Shown piece by piece: positions 52,632 through 60,632 of a stretch of 64,000 nt of DNA. Made by a program: the position numbers and the translations under genes. Below the pieces are notes generated by a model. The model did not search any database. It was given only the letters and a program-made list of their open reading frames with translations, and had not been told where the DNA came from. The stretch is from Candidatus Peregrinibacteria bacterium. GTDB lineage: Bacteria; Patescibacteriota; Gracilibacteria; Peribacterales; Peribacteraceae. Position 1 is the stretch's first letter. The number at the start of each line of letters is the position of its first letter. Where the stretch lies: the NCBI GenBank assembly GCA_030649955.1, contig JAUSFD010000017.1:1-64000 (forward strand), written 5' to 3'.

Positions 52632-52713
52632 AGGATTGGGATGAGGATTTGGATTAGGGCATGTGAAAGAGAAGGTGCCAATCTCCCCAAATCCTAATCC
52701 CAATCCTAATCCT
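52632..52713. repeat. Word hairpin (ATTAGG type) after the TPR gene
   Basis: Left arm 52632-52659, right arm 52686-52713; the right arm ends at the TAG stop (52714-52716) of the TPR gene. Confidence 0.82.
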
Positions 52714-54015
52714 CTACAGATCCTCCAACTGCTCCCGCGCACTCTCGAGCTTGGGATCCAGGCTCAGTGCCTTCTCGAAGGCTTCTTTCGCTTCGTCCTT
52801 CCGGTCTGTTGCCGCTGCAGCCTTCCCCAGCATCTCGAATGCTCGGGCCTCGTCCTTCCAGCGTTCCGTCGCCTCGCGCGCGAATGTGTATCCCTGCTCC
52901 GCTTCCCCGAGGGCTATCGCCGTCTCGACGAACTGGACTGCTGTGCCGATATTCGCATCATGTTCGTTCGCGAGTTCCTTCAGTTCCGTGAGCGCGAGAG
53001 TGCCGTCGCCCGCCTGGAGCGCTTCCTCCACGATACGGCTGCGGATCTCACTCGCTGGCTGGAAGCCGTTTGTCAGGGCATAGCGGTAGAAGGTGATGGC
53101 GTTCCCGTGGTCATCGAGTGCTGCGTGCGTGCGGCCCAAGAAGTACTGGATCTCTGGCTTCTCCGGATCGAGGGAGTACGCGCGTTCGAGGGAGGTGAGT
53201 GCGGCGTCCGGCCGTTCCGTTGTGAGCTCGCAATACCCCTGCACGATCCATGCGTCGCGGTAGTCGTCCTGCTGTGCCAGCACTTGCACGAGGAGCGGGA
53301 TCGCGAGCTCGCACTCCTGCACCTGCGCGAGTGCGCGGGAGAGGAGAGTCGTCAGGTGGATGTCTGAGGATTCTGGGAAGAGCGCGAACTCCTCGTAGGC
53401 GGATTCCAGTGTGCGCGCGTAGGAGCGCAGGATGGGATCCCAACCGCTGAGGACTGTCTGCAGTTCCGCGCGTGCGACCTCATGCTCGCCCTGGATGATG
53501 GCGAGGAGGGCGAGTCCATAGTGCTTCTGTGGTGAGTCTTCCGCAGACGTGAGCAACTGCTGTGCAGCGACAAGTTCTCCGGAGCGCAGGTCGACAATGC
53601 TCTCGAGCAGCAGCAAGTCCTCACTGCGCGCACCCTCCCGCTTGAGGCGCCGGATAGTCTCTGTCACCCCCTCCGTATCCCGTCGTTGGAGTTGGGCCTG
53701 CGCTAACTTGCGCAGCGACGGTAATCCGCCGCCGGCGTCCACGGACAGCTGGTACTCCTGCTGTGCCTCTGCCCACTCGCCCTGCAGTGCAGCTAAATCT
53801 CCCTGACGTAGGTGGATGAGCGAGCGGTCGGTGGTGTCCACGGGCACGTCGGCGATGAGGATCGCGGGATTCTCCTCCGCACTGATCACACGCTTGAACT
53901 CCGCCTTCAGCCGCTCAGAGGACTCCGTGAGCTGCCACCACAGGAGGCCGATAAGCACGGCTGTCACGCTCAGCGCTGCGAGGATGGGGGCGAGGATGCG
54001 GGCGGGGATTTTCAT
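52714..54015 (-). CDS. Membrane-anchored TPR-repeat protein
   Basis: 433 residues from ATG 54015. N-terminal anchor (LAALSVTAVLIGLLWWQ), then tetratricopeptide repeats through most of the length (QGDLAALQGEWAEAQQEYQL; PDAALTSLERAYSLDPEKPE; RKDEAKEAFEKALSLDPKLE). TPRs hold protein partners together; the partner is not known. Confidence 0.88.
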   Translation of the reverse strand: MKIPARILAPILAALSVTAVLIGLLWWQLTESSERLKAEFKRVISAEENPAILIADVPVDTTDRSLIHLRQGDLAALQGEWAEAQQEYQLSVDAGGGLPSLRKLAQAQLQRRDTEGVTETIRRLKREGARSEDLLLLESIVDLRSGELVAAQQLLTSAEDSPQKHYGLALLAIIQGEHEVARAELQTVLSGWDPILRSYARTLESAYEEFALFPESSDIHLTTLLSRALAQVQECELAIPLLVQVLAQQDDYRDAWIVQGYCELTTERPDAALTSLERAYSLDPEKPEIQYFLGRTHAALDDHGNAITFYRYALTNGFQPASEIRSRIVEEALQAGDGTLALTELKELANEHDANIGTAVQFVETAIALGEAEQGYTFAREATERWKDEARAFEMLGKAAAATDRKDEAKEAFEKALSLDPKLESAREQLEDL

Positions 54016-54060
54016 CGCGGGTAGAGGGTAGCAGGTCTCTGGGTGAGGGAGAACTTTAGA

Positions 54061-54188
54061 CAGCAAAAAACCCAAAGCCCAAAACCCAAACAAGTTCCAA
54101 GTTCCAATTCCCAAATCCAAAGAGCGCCACTGTTCTTCTCTTGGGGTTTTCGTTTTTTGGTTTTGGGTTTGGGGTTTTGGGATTTCCC
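54061..54188. repeat. Word hairpin (CCCAAA type)
   Basis: Left arm AACCCAAAGCCCAAAACCC, right arm TTTTGGGTTTGGGGTTTTGG, between the 203-residue protein gene and the TPR gene. Confidence 0.75.
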
Positions 54189-54207
54189 ACCAGAGTCTCC
54201 TTTACTG

Positions 54208-54819
54208 TCACATGGTAGGACTGAGCTCCCCATCTGCCCCGGAGCTCTTGCCCGATTTCCCGACGCTCGCAACGGCCGCGGCTTCTGCAATGTGCTTGGG
54301 GATCACTGCTTCGATGGCGCCCCACTTCGCTTCGCTGTCCTGGGGGAGGAGGATCGTCACCTGGTCACCCACCTCTGCGCGGTAGAACGTGACGGAGGCG
54401 AGGAGCACGCGGAAAGCCTTCCCCTCCGCGAGTACCTTATACTGGCCGTCCTCCGAGATGAGGACCCCCAGCACCGTGCGGCGGGGGACGGGGGCGATCT
54501 GCTTGTAGATGAACTTCCCCTCGTCGGTGATGGTCAGCTTCATGCCGTCGCTCTCCACGAGCTTGCTCTTGCTCGCGTAGTTCGCGGGCACGGGGTAGGT
54601 CTGGTTGTTCGAGTCCACCATGTTCTGCCCGTCAAAGATTCCCTCGACGACCTTGCCGCTCACAGGTCCGGAACTCATCCCCCCTGCGCGGAGCACGTGG
54701 CGTTCCCGTCCCGTATCACTCACACCTGTCATCTCCCGAAGGAGCGCGTGCGCTGTCTTTAAACTCGACATCGCACCATCGATCAATTCCTGGATCTGTA
54801 CGAGTGTATCGTCGGACAT
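54208..54819 (-). CDS. Conserved Patescibacteria-type protein of unknown function
   Basis: 203 residues. N-terminal helix (LVQIQELIDGAMSSLKTAHA), Gly-rich linker, a beta-rich core containing GIFDGQNMVDSNNQTYPVP and NYASKSKLVESDGMKLTITD, and a C-terminal Ala/Ser-rich tail. I recall closely similar NYASKSKLV-type proteins from other CPR genomes, sometimes mislabelled as L7/L12. No function assigned. Confidence 0.8.
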   Translation of the reverse strand: MSDDTLVQIQELIDGAMSSLKTAHALLREMTGVSDTGRERHVLRAGGMSSGPVSGKVVEGIFDGQNMVDSNNQTYPVPANYASKSKLVESDGMKLTITDEGKFIYKQIAPVPRRTVLGVLISEDGQYKVLAEGKAFRVLLASVTFYRAEVGDQVTILLPQDSEAKWGAIEAVIPKHIAEAAAVASVGKSGKSSGADGELSPTM

Positions 54820-54849
54820 AGTCTGGGTGTGAAACGGATGAGGGAAACT

Positions 54850-55893
54850 TCAGCGGGGGAGCGGCAGCGTCTTCACATCCAGTGGAGTGCTCGACAGTCG
54901 GTGACGCATCTCGATGTCTGTGAGGAGACCGGCCTGTGCGCCCCATGCGCCGATGACACTGGTCGCATTCATAGTACCCGCACGGAGCGCTCCTGGCAAG
55001 TCTATGCCAGAAAGGAGAGCCCACGTTGCACCGGTTCCAAAGGCATCGCCCGCCCCGGTGGTGTCGACGATTGTCGCACCCGCCACGGGGGGGCAGTGAT
55101 AGAGGTGCTCGCCGTCCGTTGCGAGCACGCCGCGGCCGCCGTCCGTGATGCAGATGCGCTTGGCGCCTGCAGCGAGCAATTGCCGGAATGCCGTATCCGT
55201 ATCCTTCGTCTTTGTGAACGTGAGTGCCTCCTCCTTATTGAGGAGTAGGAGGTGGCAGTGGGAGACGAGGGCGGTGAGCTGCGCCCCTCCCATCCCTGTC
55301 TCGATGTGGCATCCACCGGGGTTCCAGGTGAGGTGAGGGCTCTTCTCTGCGACGAACATCGCGAGGAGATCATCCTCGATCACGCAGCTCTGCTCCTGGA
55401 TTCTATTGAGGTACACCCAGTCCGCCCGCGCGACAGCCTCGCGATCGAACGTCACGTCGTGCAGGTGAGCATTCGTACCCGAATCATAGAGAATGACGCG
55501 CTCGCCGTTCTCCACCGTGAGGATGATCGAGAAACTGGAGGTCTCTCCCTCAATGACGGTGATGCACGATGTATCAACTCCTTCTTTGCGTAAATTCTCG
55601 AGGAGAGATGTTCCCCACTGGTCCGAGGCGACGACGCCGCAGAATCCAGCGTTGCACCCCAGGCGCTTGAGCCCCACGGAGGTATTGGACGCTCCACCAC
55701 CGCACGTGCCGATCACCTCCTCTACGCGGATCTTTCCTCCCAGCGGGAGCTCCGGCACGGTGACTCCATCCTTCAACGGGACGGAGGCGATGCCCGTGCG
55801 CACGAAGAGATCGAACGTCGCGCCCCCGATCGACATGGTGCGCGCGCCGGCGGAAGGCGATTGGGAGGGCATGGTCGCTCTAGATTCTCCCAT
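54850..55893 (-). CDS. PfkB-family carbohydrate/nucleoside kinase
   Basis: 347 residues; the first 18 may be a start overcall. GGGASNTSVGLKRLG (substrate site), GFCGVVASDQWG and DTTGAGDAFGTGATWALL (PfkB signature 2 with the catalytic Asp). Ribokinase/adenosine-kinase group; substrate not decided. Overlaps the upstream FN3-protein gene by 14 bases. Confidence 0.9.
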   Translation of the reverse strand: MGESRATMPSQSPSAGARTMSIGGATFDLFVRTGIASVPLKDGVTVPELPLGGKIRVEEVIGTCGGGASNTSVGLKRLGCNAGFCGVVASDQWGTSLLENLRKEGVDTSCITVIEGETSSFSIILTVENGERVILYDSGTNAHLHDVTFDREAVARADWVYLNRIQEQSCVIEDDLLAMFVAEKSPHLTWNPGGCHIETGMGGAQLTALVSHCHLLLLNKEEALTFTKTKDTDTAFRQLLAAGAKRICITDGGRGVLATDGEHLYHCPPVAGATIVDTTGAGDAFGTGATWALLSGIDLPGALRAGTMNATSVIGAWGAQAGLLTDIEMRHRLSSTPLDVKTLPLPR

Positions 55894-58264
55894 GGTACCG
55901 CTCCTCCATCACGTTGAGGAACTCTGCGGTGAGTCGCATGCTGCGCTTGCGCTGCCAGTACCAGTGGAAGAGTATGATCGATGCTGCGAGGAGCATCCAG
56001 AGCGCAGCGGGCGGGATTCCCACACTTGTCGTTCGCGGCGCACCGTCGTGGAGCGGGGGAGGGGGTTTCGTGTTGTCGCTGATGGTTCCCGGGAGATGCG
56101 GAATGGGATCAGGGGCGGAGGCGTGGAATCCTCTGCCGCTCGGCATGCCGTCGCCCTCCGCAGCCAGGTCACTCAGGATGTCGCCCGTCGTCGCCACGGG
56201 GATGAGCTTCACGTAGTAGTGCACTCCATCGAGGAGATCGCGGAGCGTGAACACCGTCATCTCGCCGGGAAGGATGCGCTTCTCTGTGTACTTTCCTGGC
56301 TCTACCCCGTAATGGAGCACGAAGGACGAGAGCTGCTTCCCGCCCGCCTGATTGAGTGTCCACTGGATCTGCAGGGCTCCGCTCTGTGGGGTGACCGTGA
56401 GTTGCAGGCCGACGGCGCGTGCGGAGACGACGACGCTCTTCTCTGCGCTCTCCTGCTCACCCTGGAATGCAGTGATCGCGAAGTAGTAGAGCGTGCCCGG
56501 CTGCAGTCCTGTCACGAGTCCAGCCGTCGCATCACGTGCAGCTTCCACGGTGTAGAGGAAGTCACCAGGGCGCTCGCCCACGTAGATGCGGTACCCCGTC
56601 ACGGGGACTTCTGTCACGGGATCCCACTGGAGTTCAATCGCGCGTGCTTTCCCCTCTGCGACAACGTTCTGCACCGTGGGGAGTCCCTTGGGCGTCACGA
56701 GGAGGATGCCCTGGATCTTCGCCTCGTTCCCGGCGGTGTCGAGCACGGTGATTGTCGGCTGGTACGTGCCCGCTTCTGGAGCATCGAGGAGGTACTGGTA
56801 TGAGCCTGGCGAGATCTCCTTCATGGGGAATTCCTCCCCCTTGAGTGTCATGGTGACCGCTTCGAGCTTGGGTTCGGACAGTGCGACAACGACGATTTTG
56901 TCCCCCTCCTTCGGCTGGTCTGGGCTGAAGGTGACGGAAGTGATCTCCGGAACATCCTTATCGAGAACCAGGTGGAGCGTATCGGATTCGTGTTGTCCCG
57001 ATTCATCGCGGACGTGGAGGGTGAAGTCGCGCTGTGCGGGATTCAGGTCTACGGTGATGGAGTACGCACCCTTCGCATCTGTGTCGCCGGCCGTATCCTC
57101 AAGCCCTCCTTTCACGATGAGGTTCGTGAGCGGTGGTCCCACTCCCACGAGCGTCACGCGTGGCTCGTTGATGACCGTGTCGGGCTTGGGGTCGGTGATC
57201 TCGATTGCTTCCACGGAGGGATCTGTCAGTACTCCACCGACGAGCACTTCTGTCTCGCCGCGGATGATCAGGTCCGGGTTCGCCCGGTCCTCCACTCGGA
57301 GGATCTGCTTGCCGGGTTTCGTGAAGCTGAGCACGAGCGGGAGCAGCTTCTCCCCCAGGTTCTTCGGTGTGAACGTCACCTCGCCGCACTCGTCGCCGAA
57401 GCCGGGGAGGCTCGCATCGGGATCCGTGGGTGCGCAGATGCGCACCGTGCCCAGGTAGTCCTCGACAGTCTCACCGGCGCGGTCTGTAGCGCGGATGGTG
57501 ATGCTCGCGATCTCATTCACCTCGAGTTCCGGTGGGTCGATGGTCACTTCAAAGCTGCTCAGGACGTCGAACTTTTCCTGTGCTTTTACGCGGGGGATCA
57601 GACTGCCTGCGTACTGGTGGCCGCCCACGGCGTTCCCCAGTCCGACCCCGATGTGTGCGCGCTCGTCGAGGATCGTGCTACTGAGGATGTCGATGGCACT
57701 CAGCACCGCTTCCCCTTCCTGCGTGGAGGTGACTACGAACTGCTGTTCACCAAGGGCATCTGTTTCCGTTCGCAGCGCGAGCACGCGGTCTGCGCTCCTG
57801 CTCGCGATGAGCTCCACGGGTCTGCCTGGGAGGAGATTGCGGTAGCGGTCGCGCAGGGTCACCGTGATCTCCGTTTCATCCTCTCCATCTGCCTCGATCG
57901 TCGGGTACTCCACATCGATCGTCGACATCCGTGGATCCACCGTGTCCGGCAGGATGTGGAATGCCACTTCCGTTTCCGAGGATGCGAGTGTGTACACGCC
58001 AGCGTGTTCGAGGAACGTTCCCTCGATTTCCACTTCCGCAGTGCCGTTGGCATCAGCCTTTGCAGAGAAGACCGTTGCCTCTCCCTCTGGAGGAGCGAGG
58101 GTGAGGGAGGCGACCGCGCTGGGCTTCCCCCCATGGACGGTGGCGACGGCAGTCATACCAGCGATGCCGTCATGCACCTCGATGGTGCCCGCCGCTTGCG
58201 CGGTGAGAGGAGCGAGGAGCAGAGCGCTTCCGGTGATCAGGGCGATGAGTGAGTTTTTGTTCAT
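55880..58264 (-). CDS. Surface protein with Ig-like and fibronectin type III domains
   Basis: 794 residues. Signal peptide (1-24, ending AQA). An invasin-like Ig (Big_1) domain near 115-205 (YPTIEADGEDETEITVTLRD), further Ig-like modules to about 510, two FN3 domains (about 525-700; IELQWDPVTEVPVTGYRIY, LQIQWTLNQAGGKQLSSF) and a C-terminal membrane span (AALWMLLAASIILFHWYW) with a basic tail. It is probably anchored in the membrane and displayed outside, for adhesion or structure. Confidence 0.88.
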   Translation of the reverse strand: MNKNSLIALITGSALLLAPLTAQAAGTIEVHDGIAGMTAVATVHGGKPSAVASLTLAPPEGEATVFSAKADANGTAEVEIEGTFLEHAGVYTLASSETEVAFHILPDTVDPRMSTIDVEYPTIEADGEDETEITVTLRDRYRNLLPGRPVELIASRSADRVLALRTETDALGEQQFVVTSTQEGEAVLSAIDILSSTILDERAHIGVGLGNAVGGHQYAGSLIPRVKAQEKFDVLSSFEVTIDPPELEVNEIASITIRATDRAGETVEDYLGTVRICAPTDPDASLPGFGDECGEVTFTPKNLGEKLLPLVLSFTKPGKQILRVEDRANPDLIIRGETEVLVGGVLTDPSVEAIEITDPKPDTVINEPRVTLVGVGPPLTNLIVKGGLEDTAGDTDAKGAYSITVDLNPAQRDFTLHVRDESGQHESDTLHLVLDKDVPEITSVTFSPDQPKEGDKIVVVALSEPKLEAVTMTLKGEEFPMKEISPGSYQYLLDAPEAGTYQPTITVLDTAGNEAKIQGILLVTPKGLPTVQNVVAEGKARAIELQWDPVTEVPVTGYRIYVGERPGDFLYTVEAARDATAGLVTGLQPGTLYYFAITAFQGEQESAEKSVVVSARAVGLQLTVTPQSGALQIQWTLNQAGGKQLSSFVLHYGVEPGKYTEKRILPGEMTVFTLRDLLDGVHYYVKLIPVATTGDILSDLAAEGDGMPSGRGFHASAPDPIPHLPGTISDNTKPPPPLHDGAPRTTSVGIPPAALWMLLAASIILFHWYWQRKRSMRLTAEFLNVMEERYHGRI

Positions 58265-58553
58265 AAATCCTTCTATTCTAGCATTTTCGGCGTTCTCTCT
58301 CCAGCCTTTGCTCGCGGAGGCTGTCCACAGTAGCTTTGCCCTTATGGGAGCGTATTTTCCGCAAGAGCTAGGCTACGGCCGGCGAGCCCGCAGAGCGTAG
58401 GCGGGCTGCCATTCGTGGTTTTAACGGTTTCCATGCCAGTTCCATCCAAACAGGATATTCCATACTCATTACAAGAAATGTCTATGTCTTTTCCTGTGCA
58501 TTCAGGAGGTTTCGCTTACAGTGGCCGTCCGCATTTCTTTATGCTCTCATCCT

Positions 58554-59126
58554 ATGAAGCACACTCTTCCTATCATCCTCGGAACAACCCTCCTCCTCGC
58601 AGCCTGTGGCGGATCTTCCGCAGAAGTTGCCTGCGATCAGCAGTACTGGGACGGCACGGTCGGGACCTGCCTCCCCCAGGGCTGGAGCGTCATCGATAGA
58701 GCGACCCTCGTCGAGCGCGGCCTCCCCCAGGAGGTGACCGTTGGTTTCCAGGCAGCAACCGCAGTGAGTGGACAATTCCCAACAGTCGCCGTCACGACGG
58801 AAACCCTCGCCGATCCCATTGATGCCGCTGCTTACAGCGAGGCGAGCATCCGTTCCGTCACGGTCCTCCCCAAGTACACCCTCGTCGACACGCGCCCCGT
58901 GACCGTTGAGGGTCAGGAAGTCCAGATCCACATCTTCACTGCCCAGCCTGTTGCAGAGGAGCCAGAGCGCCGCTTCCACCAGGTTTCCACGGTGCACGGG
59001 AATAACGGATACACCTTCACGGCCCTCACCCCGGTGAGCGTCGATAGTGATCTGGAGGAGCAGGTCCTCCTCATCCTCGAGCACATGACTTTCACGGAGC
59101 CTGTTGCAGAGGAGGCAGCGGAGTAA
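58554..59126 (+). CDS. Secreted lipoprotein
   Basis: 190 residues from ATG 58554. Lipobox LLAACGG with Cys near 19; then a compact domain with a Cys pair (EVACDQQYWDGTVGTCLPQG) resembling PsbP/DUF1795-like folds (GFQAATAVSGQFPTVAVTTE). Function unknown. Bases 58265-58553 contain a GCCGGCGAGCCCGCAGAGC palindrome and no gene. Confidence 0.82.
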   Translation: MKHTLPIILGTTLLLAACGGSSAEVACDQQYWDGTVGTCLPQGWSVIDRATLVERGLPQEVTVGFQAATAVSGQFPTVAVTTETLADPIDAAAYSEASIRSVTVLPKYTLVDTRPVTVEGQEVQIHIFTAQPVAEEPERRFHQVSTVHGNNGYTFTALTPVSVDSDLEEQVLLILEHMTFTEPVAEEAAE

Positions 59127-59147
59127 TCGTTCCCAGCAATTTCGAGG

Positions 59148-59174
59148 AAGGGCAGAGGAGACTCTGCCCTTTTC
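59148..59174 (+). terminator. Terminator of the lipoprotein gene
   Basis: AAGGGCAGAG-gaga-CTCTGCCCTT, a perfect 10-bp stem followed by TTC. Between it and the tRNA at 59451 I see no gene; a 12-base copy of the tRNA-Cys 5' end occurs at 59237-59248. Confidence 0.88.
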
Positions 59175-59450
59175 TGTACCTGCGCTTTCCATTGCCGGCA
59201 ATCTTTCGTATCCTTCAGCGCGATTCAAGCCTCTCTGGTGCCGTAGCCCCGCCTGCGCTCTCCGTTCGCTCTCTCCATCCACTGTTCTCTCGCATACTGA
59301 ATTCCTGAGGAGCTTCGGCGGGCAGGCAAGTAGTCCATGCTTCGCCCTTCATCAACCGTGTACCAGCGCGCGAAGCATATATTCTTTCCGCCAAGGGAAG
59401 GCTACGCAGGACTATCGCCGATAACACGCGCTTCGATCGTTTCCCTCACC

Positions 59451-59525
59451 GGTGCCGTAGCCAAGTAGTAAGGCAGGGGTCTGCAAAACCCCCATACGTG
59501 GGTGCAATTCCCACCGGCACCTCCA
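59451..59525 (+). tRNA. tRNA-Cys (GCA)
   Basis: Acceptor GGTGCCG/CGGCACC, discriminator T, encoded CCA. Anticodon stem GGGGT/ACCCC with loop CTGCAAA gives anticodon GCA; T arm GTGGG-TGCAATT-CCCAC. U73 is a Cys identity base. A hairpin CGTAAAATCGCT/AGCGATTTTACG follows immediately. Confidence 0.95.
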
Positions 59526-59580
59526 CGTAAAATCGCTCGCAGCGAAGCGAGAAGCGATTTTACGTGGGACGTGGCGACGC

Positions 59581-59696
59581 AGTCGCTTTACGTCCCTGCG
59601 AGCGATCACGTGGCGCCGCCATCTCTCTCCCATCCTCCGACATTTGGTGAAGTCGCTTTATGTGGCTTCTTAGGCGCGCTCACGTGGCGCCGCCAT
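59581..59696. repeat. Degenerate tandem repeat downstream of tRNA-Cys
   Basis: AGTCGCTTTA ... TCACGTGGCGCCGCCAT occurs at 59581-59622 and again at 59651-59696. The second motif is identical over 17 bases, 74 bases apart. Confidence 0.8.
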
Positions 59697-59774
59697 TGAT
59701 TTACAATTTCTCGAATTTTGGCTTTCTTTAGCCAATAAATTCCGTTTCTCTGGGGGGTTTTCTTTGGGGGGATA

Positions 59775-59803
59775 TTGCAAAATAACAAATTATATGTCAT
59801 AAT
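59775..59803 (+). promoter_or_regulatory. Promoter of the 196-residue secreted protein
   Basis: TTGCAA (59775-59780), 17 bases, CATAAT (59798-59803) in a very AT-rich stretch; about 35-base leader. Confidence 0.65.
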
Positions 59804-59842
59804 ATCCACAACAAACATTTACATCCTTTCCCCCTTTGCCCT

Positions 59843-60433
59843 ATGGCAAATAGAGATGTGAGTATCAGCATCTGCGGCGTCGTCGTCGGCGTCATGCTCG
59901 GTGCTGGTTCCGTAATGTACGCTCAGGAGACGACCCTGGGCACCGAGGGTGACCCTGTTGTCTACAGGGATGCTCCGGATGCCGACCAGTACACGGCGCG
60001 CAAGTTGCGCGATCGTGAGAACCAGGCACCCACGCTCCGCGATGTCGCGGGAACCGCTTCCCGCGTGAAGGCCCCGAAGAAGGGTTCCACGACGGGGACA
60101 GAATCTGCCACTCCGATGACGGAGTGCGACTTAGTCTCCGCGGTCGTGAATGAGCTCGCGGATGCGTCTCTCGCAGGGATTCCGCTGCAGGAGAAGAACT
60201 ACGGTGAGATCCGCACCGCCATCAAAACGGCGCGCGATGCGATCATCGACCGTCACTGTATGGAGTCCGCGGACACGGACAGCGCCCCCATTGAGGCGTC
60301 TGACGAGACCACGAAGAGGGCGGCTCCCGCCATCAACGACTGCGACGCCTACGCCCCCGGCAGCGTCCGCAGAGCGAAGTGCGAGGGCAACTCGGAGGAT
60401 GGGAACAGGTACTACTACAAGTACATGTACTAG
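59843..60433 (+). CDS. Secreted protein of unknown function
   Basis: 196 residues. Signal peptide 1-27 (ISICGVVVGVMLGAGSVMYA). Polar middle (RDAPDADQYTARKLRDRENQ, Lys/Thr/Ser linker), then a Cys-containing helical module (TECDLVSAVVNELADASLAG, DRHCMES) and a C-terminal module with two Cys (NDCDAYAPGSVRRAKCEG) ending in a Tyr-rich tail (NRYYYKYMY). The short Cys modules recall those of the Ser-rich protein at 217-1158. Own promoter and terminator. Confidence 0.8.
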   Translation: MANRDVSISICGVVVGVMLGAGSVMYAQETTLGTEGDPVVYRDAPDADQYTARKLRDRENQAPTLRDVAGTASRVKAPKKGSTTGTESATPMTECDLVSAVVNELADASLAGIPLQEKNYGEIRTAIKTARDAIIDRHCMESADTDSAPIEASDETTKRAAPAINDCDAYAPGSVRRAKCEGNSEDGNRYYYKYMY

Positions 60434-60457
60434 TTCTCTGGAACTGTTCCAGGAAGT

Positions 60458-60479
60458 GGGGCGCGCGAGCGCCCCTTTT
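60458..60479 (+). terminator. Terminator of the secreted-protein gene
   Basis: GGGGCGC-gcga-GCGCCCC followed by TTTT. A CTGGAAC/GTTCCAG hairpin precedes it. Confidence 0.85.
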
Positions 60480-60493
60480 CTTGGAGATTCCGA

Positions 60494-60516
60494 CCCTTCG
60501 ACGAGCTCAGGGCAGG
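60494..60516 (+). repeat. Dispersed palindromic repeat, intergenic copy
   Basis: CCCTTCGACGAGCTCAGGGC then AGG: the relative (21 of 23 bases, reverse orientation) of the copy inside trpB. Confidence 0.75.
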
Positions 60517-60632
60517 AGAGACCGACGAGTCCGAGGAACTTGCGTGAGAACGCACAATCGAAGCTTTCTGAAGAATTCAGAGTGACTCGATTGAACTCCC
60601 TGCCTCTCCTTTGCTACAGTGCCTGAAATACC

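Larger units (their letters stand above)
51834..52713. other. Gene-poor region with repeats and a terminator
   Basis: 880 bases. In order: a CCTTCTCCCCC-GGGGGAGAAGG hairpin (about 51885-51915), a possible 40-residue frame (52075-52197), an AT-rich word hairpin (52198-52256), about 320 bases with several GC-rich palindromes, a strong terminator (52582-52607) and an ATTAGG hairpin (52632-52713). RNase P RNA, tmRNA, SRP RNA and 6S RNA signatures were looked for and not found. Confidence 0.6.

Noticed and set aside
55493-58252. Plus-strand frames of 436 and 426 codons opposite the kinase and FN3 genes
   Set aside because: Antisense shadows without start signals or recognisable domains.
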